Source: a virus. Taken from it: a DNA stretch of 64,000 bases. A program made the translations under genes and the position numbers. This document shows, one piece after another, positions 58,570 to 64,000 of this stretch; the first letter of the stretch is position 1; each line of letters opens with the position of its first letter. Where the stretch lies: IMG/VR virus record IMGVR_UViG_3300027782_000068, positions 1-64,000 of that record. One strand, written 5' to 3'. A model generated the notes under the pieces. The model made no database searches and was not told the origin of the DNA. It saw only the letters and a program-made list of their open reading frames with translations.

Positions 58570-58578
58570 TATATAATA
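58570..58578 (+). promoter_or_regulatory. Candidate late promoter box TATATAATA
   Basis: An exact copy of the nonamer, 22 bases before the ATG of the tape-measure gene and in the only non-coding gap (45 bases) in this part of the tail cluster. GGAGG follows at 58588-58592 as the ribosome site. Confidence 0.45.
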
Positions 58579-58600
58579 CATCCGACCGGAGGCGTTATTA

Positions 58601-61600
58601 ATGGCTGTAGATCCAAATGTGCTAGGTTTAAGCATAGAATTACAGATGAATACTGTATTGGCAGAAAAGGCCTTAGGATCATTATCTAATGATGTTCTCC
58701 AGCTTTCTGGTGATATCGACAAAAAGCTGAATGCGGCCTTAAATAGCACCAAATCAGTATTTGATGCGATCAGTAGCAGTAGTGCCGTTATAAAATCTGA
58801 TTTTAAAGACATATTCACTAGTGCTCAGTCTTTCGCTGATGCTGTGGCGACCACTGCCGATAGTAATAAGGGGCTATCAGATACTTTTGATACCATCAAT
58901 ACTGCATATAATGATATATCATCTAACATTGGCGAGATCAATTCATTAACTGAAACGATGAAGTCGTCATTAGGAAGTGCGCTTTTATCTTCTACAAAAT
59001 TGTCAGAGGATTTCGGTAATATCGAATCAAAATCCCAAAACCTAGGTAAAAATGTAGCTCTATTGTCTGATGCGTTGAATACGTCTATCGTCGGAAGTAA
59101 AGTTTTAGCTGACATAAATATAGCTTTCGATACTTTTATAAAAAATATTGATTCTATAAAAGAAAAATCAGATAAGATGTATACAGGGTTCGATGAATAT
59201 TATATTAAATTCGATAAGTATAACAAAGAATTTAAACTGTATGAAGAAGCTGTAACAAAGATCGAACTTGCTACTAAGACTTCTGCGGATTCTTTTAAGC
59301 TCATATCCATAGCAATGGCGGCTATACAGAGACAATCTTTAAATATAAGAAATTCTACAAGCGCAACCGGACAGTATACTGAGGCTGAGTTGGGTCTCTT
59401 AGAAGACCACTTAAAGATCGTAAATCAAATTACTACTGCTATAGATACAAAGAATGAATCACATGCTGCAGAAGCTGCTGCGGTTGAATCTGAGGGCGAG
59501 CTTGTAAAACAGTTAAGAAGACAAGTAAAAGAACTTAACAAAGAGATCGAAGAGAACAAAACATCGACACAGATGTTAGCATACATCTGGGGGAAAGTAG
59601 TAAGCGAAGCCAAAAAGATAGATGGTATAGCAGACAATTTTAGAGAATCGACTTATCGTTCAGTGGGTTCGATGTATGAATTAGCAAATATATCAGCGCA
59701 AGTATCTTTATCGAGCGGTATAGCTGCAGAAGAGTCTGCAAAGATGGTCAAAGAGCTTATAAATGTAAAGACTGGAAAGAAGGATTTAGTAGAGTTGGCT
59801 ACCACCATGGTTCAGCTGGAAAAGATGACGGGTTTATCGGGTAAGTCTTTGGCTGGTGCTTCAAGAACATTAAAAAACATGGGTTATAATGTAAAAGAGA
59901 CCAAGGAAACAATGCTCGGACTTGCAGATTCGATGGCTAAGTTTGGCCTTGAAGGGCAAGACGTCCAAGTCATCGTCGATCTGATGCAGCAGAGATTTCT
60001 TCTGCTAGGCGATAAATTGAGTAAAGATGTTACAAACGCTGTTAATAAAACCACAGCTGCACAATTAGCTATGGCCAAATCTTTAGGCGTTAGCACTGAC
60101 GCTGTAAAAAAGATGAATAGTACGACTTTTGAAGACCTTATAACGCTAGAAGCTTTATCTGGAATCGCTATCAGGACGCCTGAAGATATAGGCAAAGCGC
60201 ATATATCGATGGCAACGAAAGTGGCGAGTGCATTTAACAGTATTGGCAATGATTTGCAGGCTAATTCTATTCTTATGGCACAGTATAAGAGCCAAGGTTT
60301 TTCAGAAGAACAAATAGCTATCTATAAGAAAATGGCCGACGAAATGAAGAAAGGAGGTATTGACCCGAATTCAATCGAAGCTGTAAAATTATTAAATAAA
60401 AGGATGGAAGATTCCAAATCGGTTGGCGACAAATTCAGTGCCTCTATGGGAACCTTGTCTAGTCAATTAAGCATACTAGCTAGTCGAGGCGGTGCATTGG
60501 TTATAATGTTTATAAAACCATTTTTCGAGTTCGTAACTTGGTTAGTAGAGTGGCTTAATTATGCTATAGATAAAATTATAGAATTTGGAGGATGGATTGC
60601 TAAATGGTCTGATTATTTCGGAAGTGTTATACCTGGCTGGAATCTGCTTGTCTCGGGATTGCAGTGGGGCGCTTATATAATAAGCGTATTAGTAGTAGGC
60701 CTTATAATTTTAGGTGCTACTTTACTGGCTTTAATAGGCCCTATCGTTTCTATAGTCATCTGGCTATGGCAGGCCTTTACTGTAACTAACTTCTTTACCA
60801 ATGCTGTGTCTGCGGCTGTCACTAGATTGACGACTGCTATTCAGAGCATGGTTGGTTCGATGGGTTCTATCTTGTCATCTTTGGCCACTAGCGTCGGCCA
60901 AGCCTTCAATACTTTTATGGGGTATGTTTCAAGCGGCATTGATAAATTGGCTAGTGTCGCTAGAACAACAGCCGTTCCGATTCTTATCTTATCCGTCGCT
61001 TTGCTCATAACAGCTGGAGCTATGTGGGTAATGGCTCAAGCTTTAGTCGTTGTTGCAAGTGTAGATTATGGCAAGATCGTGGCTGGTGGTTTATTCTTTG
61101 CTTTAATGTTAGGTGTTTTGGGGGCTGTCCTTTATTTTGTGATTCCGGCATTAACTGTGGGCGCCCCTGTGCTGCTTGCTTTCGCTGCGGTAGTTCTTGC
61201 TTTTGGTGTCGCTGCTTTATTGGCAGCTGTTGGGATTTACATTATGGCACAAGCGTTTTTGCTGGTGGCTTCTGTGTTGACACCGACTTTAGCTCTTAGT
61301 GTTGCTCTTTTAGCAGTTTCCTTGTATCTTTTGGCTACGGCGATGGTAGTATTTATACCAGCCGCCATCCCGTTTGGGGTGGCGATCGTCGCTCTATCAG
61401 CAGCGTTTTTCGTGTTTGCCGTGGCTTGCGTAGTATTAGCTGCGGCCACGATTTTATTGGCCTACGGGCTTTCAATGATAGCTTCGGCGATGCAACCAGG
61501 CCTCGCCGCTCAGATGCAGGAATTTGGCGTTGGACTAGCTGCTTTTGCTTGGGAGATCGGGTTTACAGGTGCTTTAAGATTAGCAGCAATAGGCGTTGCT

Positions 61601-63280
61601 TTGCTGCCGCTGGCGTTGGGAGTAATGATAATCGGCGCTGCTTTTGCTCTAGGCGGCGCCAACATGGGTGATAACTTCAAAGCGCTAGCAGCAGGCATAA
61701 GTTCATTGTCTACAATCGACCCTAAAGCGATTAGTATTTTAAGTCTCTTGGCCGGCCCTCTAGTCATGTTCTCTATGGGTGTTGCAGCTATTTCGCAGGC
61801 TCTTAGTGGTGCGGGGGCTGATTTTGCGACTAATTTTACAAGCGTTGCTACTGGAATATCAGCTTTACTTAAAGCTATGGGTGCGATCGATCCAGCTTCG
61901 ATCGACTTGTTATCAACGATTTCCATTCCGCTTCAAGAATTTGGCGCTGGGGTAGCAGGTTTGGTGGCATCTATGGCTGGAATAGATCCGGCAGCTTTGG
62001 CTGTTTTTGCAGCGACAGCTACCACTATAGCTGCTGGCGTTAATGCACTGGCAAGTATCGATACAGCTAAGGTAGTTGAGCTTGGCGAAATAGCTGATCC
62101 ATTAGATGCGTTCTCGCAGGCAATACAATCGCTTAGTGATACTTTTTTGAGTTTAGATTTAACCTTCTTGGATACAGCAAAAGCTGCTGTTATAGGTTTA
62201 AAAGAAGTTGCCGAGATTTTAGCTACGGCTTCGCAGCCGCTTGTAACTGGCGCTTTCGGTTTGCTTATTGGTGCTATGATTCTAAACTATGCTGTGATGG
62301 TGGTCACTGCTGGAATAGATGCATTATCGGCTGCTACTACTGCTTTAGCCAGTATCTCTCCCATTTTGCTTCAAGCTTCTGGCGAGATTCTTTCATCTGG
62401 TATGAATTTATGGTATGGTGCTAATGCTTTACTACGTGGTGCTTATCTTCTTCTTGGCACAGCGCCTATCTTAATCTTCGCTTCTGCTCTGATCGCTGCA
62501 TCCACAGGCGTTCTTCTTGCCGCATCATTTGTATTGGTCATATTCTCGACCGCTCTAATGTTTGCTGGGACAGCTGCTTTGATTGGGGCTACAGCCCTTT
62601 TGGCTGCATCTAGCATGTTGTTAAATTCCGCTGTTCTATTGCTTATAACTGGTCCTTTATTGCTGGCTGCGATTTTGCAGCTATGGGTTACGGTGCCAAT
62701 CATAACTTGGATAGCATATGGGATGCTGGCTGCCGGCGCGATATTATTTTCAGGCGCTATGAGCATTTATTTCGCTTCTATGTTTTTAGGTGTTGCTGTT
62801 AACAAGATAGCAGAATACGCTAATACTTTAAATGATTTTGCAGATCCGTTAGATAGACTTTCAGCATCGTTTAGTAGTTTGGCAGCTTCGATGATGCTAA
62901 TAAAAGATGCAGTGACTGGTCTTTCGGCTTTACCACTTGCCGCCATTATCGAATCGTTTCAGAAGTTTTCGCCGACTGATGAAGCATTAGAAAAGGTTAA
63001 AAGCCTATCTCTTGCTTTAGAAAAGATCGGCATGGAATATTCTAAGGCTATTAGCGATGAGACCAAGATAGCTTCCGAATTGACTTCTGGAAAACCAACG
63101 ACTTTAACTAATCCTGCTGTAAACAACGAGGAAGACCCAGTTATAAAGACTAATGAACTTTTGGGCGAATCAAAAGATACTTTAGATAAAATACTCGAAG
63201 CATTAAAACCAGCTGACCAAAGAAACGCTACCAATTTCGGTCTTAGTCTCTTCGGTTCACCTAGAGGATTTGAAATATAA
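58601..63280 (+). CDS. Tail tape-measure protein
   Basis: 1,559 residues. Residues 1-330 are Ser/Asp-rich helical coiled-coil sequence (NSTKSVFDAISSSSAVIKSD), 330-620 helical with Ala/Lys-rich heptads, 630-727 strongly hydrophobic (two or more membrane-type helices, LIILGATLLALIGPIVSIVI), and 770-1420 a long series of further Ala/Gly-rich hydrophobic helices. The end (1430-1559) is again soluble. This helix-plus-membrane-segment layout and the position after the hub are those of tape measures, which set tail length and help DNA cross the inner membrane. At 0.15 nm per residue the tail would be roughly 230 nm, an estimate from the usual scaling. Confidence 0.85.
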   Translation: MAVDPNVLGLSIELQMNTVLAEKALGSLSNDVLQLSGDIDKKLNAALNSTKSVFDAISSSSAVIKSDFKDIFTSAQSFADAVATTADSNKGLSDTFDTINTAYNDISSNIGEINSLTETMKSSLGSALLSSTKLSEDFGNIESKSQNLGKNVALLSDALNTSIVGSKVLADINIAFDTFIKNIDSIKEKSDKMYTGFDEYYIKFDKYNKEFKLYEEAVTKIELATKTSADSFKLISIAMAAIQRQSLNIRNSTSATGQYTEAELGLLEDHLKIVNQITTAIDTKNESHAAEAAAVESEGELVKQLRRQVKELNKEIEENKTSTQMLAYIWGKVVSEAKKIDGIADNFRESTYRSVGSMYELANISAQVSLSSGIAAEESAKMVKELINVKTGKKDLVELATTMVQLEKMTGLSGKSLAGASRTLKNMGYNVKETKETMLGLADSMAKFGLEGQDVQVIVDLMQQRFLLLGDKLSKDVTNAVNKTTAAQLAMAKSLGVSTDAVKKMNSTTFEDLITLEALSGIAIRTPEDIGKAHISMATKVASAFNSIGNDLQANSILMAQYKSQGFSEEQIAIYKKMADEMKKGGIDPNSIEAVKLLNKRMEDSKSVGDKFSASMGTLSSQLSILASRGGALVIMFIKPFFEFVTWLVEWLNYAIDKIIEFGGWIAKWSDYFGSVIPGWNLLVSGLQWGAYIISVLVVGLIILGATLLALIGPIVSIVIWLWQAFTVTNFFTNAVSAAVTRLTTAIQSMVGSMGSILSSLATSVGQAFNTFMGYVSSGIDKLASVARTTAVPILILSVALLITAGAMWVMAQALVVVASVDYGKIVAGGLFFALMLGVLGAVLYFVIPALTVGAPVLLAFAAVVLAFGVAALLAAVGIYIMAQAFLLVASVLTPTLALSVALLAVSLYLLATAMVVFIPAAIPFGVAIVALSAAFFVFAVACVVLAAATILLAYGLSMIASAMQPGLAAQMQEFGVGLAAFAWEIGFTGALRLAAIGVALLPLALGVMIIGAAFALGGANMGDNFKALAAGISSLSTIDPKAISILSLLAGPLVMFSMGVAAISQALSGAGADFATNFTSVATGISALLKAMGAIDPASIDLLSTISIPLQEFGAGVAGLVASMAGIDPAALAVFAATATTIAAGVNALASIDTAKVVELGEIADPLDAFSQAIQSLSDTFLSLDLTFLDTAKAAVIGLKEVAEILATASQPLVTGAFGLLIGAMILNYAVMVVTAGIDALSAATTALASISPILLQASGEILSSGMNLWYGANALLRGAYLLLGTAPILIFASALIAASTGVLLAASFVLVIFSTALMFAGTAALIGATALLAASSMLLNSAVLLLITGPLLLAAILQLWVTVPIITWIAYGMLAAGAILFSGAMSIYFASMFLGVAVNKIAEYANTLNDFADPLDRLSASFSSLAASMMLIKDAVTGLSALPLAAIIESFQKFSPTDEALEKVKSLSLALEKIGMEYSKAISDETKIASELTSGKPTTLTNPAVNNEEDPVIKTNELLGESKDTLDKILEALKPADQRNATNFGLSLFGSPRGFEI

Positions 63281-63978
63281 TGGCATTTCAATTAACGGAA
63301 TCAGATCAAATAATAGCTGAATCGTGCTCTTTGGTATTTTACGGCAAGAGAACACTTGTGGGTGATGCGAAAGCGCAGAGGGCTGCCAATATGCAGCGCG
63401 TCGGCAAATGCAGCGGGACGGCCGTAAATTTTCAATTTCCACCGCAGGTTACTTCTGACAATAAGTCTATGAACTGGGAATCTAAGGCTGTTGCGACATT
63501 ACCGCCGATCGCTTATGTTAAGAGCATAGATGCAAGAAAGATATCGTTAACTTGGACATATATAGTGACTGACGCGTTGGGTAAAGGTTTGTGGAATGTT
63601 GATAAAGTAGCGAGTGAAGTCAAGAAGATAAGAGGTTATATTAACTCTGGTGTTGGTATCGGCGCAGCTGGCGCTTCGACCACCGATCTCAAGAGTGAAG
63701 ACTTCATAATTTATTTTAAATATGGGTTATTTGGTGACACGGACGCAGCTTACGTCGGCAACCCAAATGGTGATTGTTACACCTTTTATTGTGCCGCTAT
63801 TGATGTTAAGCATTCTGGGCCGATGATCTATGAAGGCAATGCCAGTAAAGTATTCCCGCTACGGTCAGACATTAGCTTGACACTTATCGAGTGGACAAAT
63901 AATTTGACTGGAGATGCTACAGATGTTGCTGCGAATATTCCATTATTGGTAAAATATCCTACTAAAGGTTGGTTTTAG
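63280..63978 (+). CDS. Baseplate-associated structural protein (unassigned)
   Basis: 232 residues, beta-rich. NFQFPPQVTSDNKSMNWESKA, AYVKSIDARKISLTWTYIVT, VASEVKKIRGYI and SDISLTLIEWTNN resemble tail-tip and baseplate proteins of large phages that follow the tape measure. T4 gp53 and similar LysM-like wedge proteins are the usual next genes, but I see no clear LysM motif. Its ATG shares one base with the tape-measure stop codon. Confidence 0.55.
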   Translation: MAFQLTESDQIIAESCSLVFYGKRTLVGDAKAQRAANMQRVGKCSGTAVNFQFPPQVTSDNKSMNWESKAVATLPPIAYVKSIDARKISLTWTYIVTDALGKGLWNVDKVASEVKKIRGYINSGVGIGAAGASTTDLKSEDFIIYFKYGLFGDTDAAYVGNPNGDCYTFYCAAIDVKHSGPMIYEGNASKVFPLRSDISLTLIEWTNNLTGDATDVAANIPLLVKYPTKGWF

Positions 63979-63990
63979 AAAGGGGTTAAG

Positions 63991-64000
63991 ATGGCATTTC
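63991..64000 (+). CDS. Start of next tail gene (partial)
   Basis: ATG GCA TTT begins 12 bases after the previous stop with AAAGGGG upstream. Only three codons and one base lie in the window. The MAF start is the same as that of the previous gene and the hub gene. Confidence 0.6.

Overview
The window is part of a large, moderately AT-rich tailed-phage genome with a contractile (myovirus-type) tail. The evidence is a gp18-like tail sheath, three gp19-like tube proteins, gp15-, gp26- and hub-like proteins, a 1,559-residue tape measure, the T4-type recombination nucleases gp46/gp47, a probable gp55-like late sigma factor, and densely packed overlapping genes. No terminase, portal, capsid, polymerase, integrase, tRNA or CRISPR array was seen, so this is a fraction of a bigger, probably jumbo-scale, genome. 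The host cannot be named. A NucS-type nuclease hints at an actinobacterial or archaeal gene pool, but that is weak inference.

Layout. Positions 1-11129 (minus strand) are one uninterrupted reading frame running off the left edge: at least 3,709 residues. It is a tail-fibre-like N-terminus followed by a string of beta-propeller-like modules (two six-repeat kelch-like, two seven-repeat YVTN-like, several Asp-box-like) joined by (Pro-Thr)n linkers written in a six-base tandem repeat. Positions 11130-11683 are non-coding, hairpin-rich and may hold a structured RNA. Positions 11684-14529 hold gp47 and a DinG/XPD-like helicase. Positions 14555-22114 are a sugar and methyl-transfer island: a nucleotidyltransferase, four or five glycosyltransferase-like proteins, four methyltransferases and a hexapeptide acetyltransferase. 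Positions 22115-29166 hold gp46, a NucS/EndoMS-like endonuclease, small zinc-binding proteins, membrane proteins and an HNH nuclease. Positions 29213-35479 hold a gp55-like sigma factor and a nucleotide-metabolism cassette that includes PurZ, the enzyme that makes the precursor of 2-aminoadenine (base Z), beside a deoxyribosyltransferase/hydrolase-like protein and a DeoC-like barrel. Positions 35481-41670 encode a 1,982-residue virion protein with four tandem domains. Positions 41667-46892 hold a PD-(D/E)XK nuclease, an epimerase, thyX and dut among unknown small genes. Positions 47265-64000 are the neck and tail assembly cluster, interrupted by a primase-like gene.

How they fit together. PurZ, ThyX, dUTPase and the deoxyribosyltransferase-like protein point to a phage that reshapes the dNTP pool and may carry Z in its DNA; the other Z-pathway genes (datZ, mazZ, a dedicated polymerase) are not in this window. 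gp46/47, the helicases, nucleases and primase serve replication and recombination. A shared TATATAATA box occurs upstream of the giant fibre gene, the tape-measure gene and a methyltransferase gene (with a one-base variant before the gp26-like gene), and is a candidate late promoter for the gp55-like sigma. The giant propeller protein, the 1,982-residue protein and the glycosylation island are the most likely agents of host-surface interaction.
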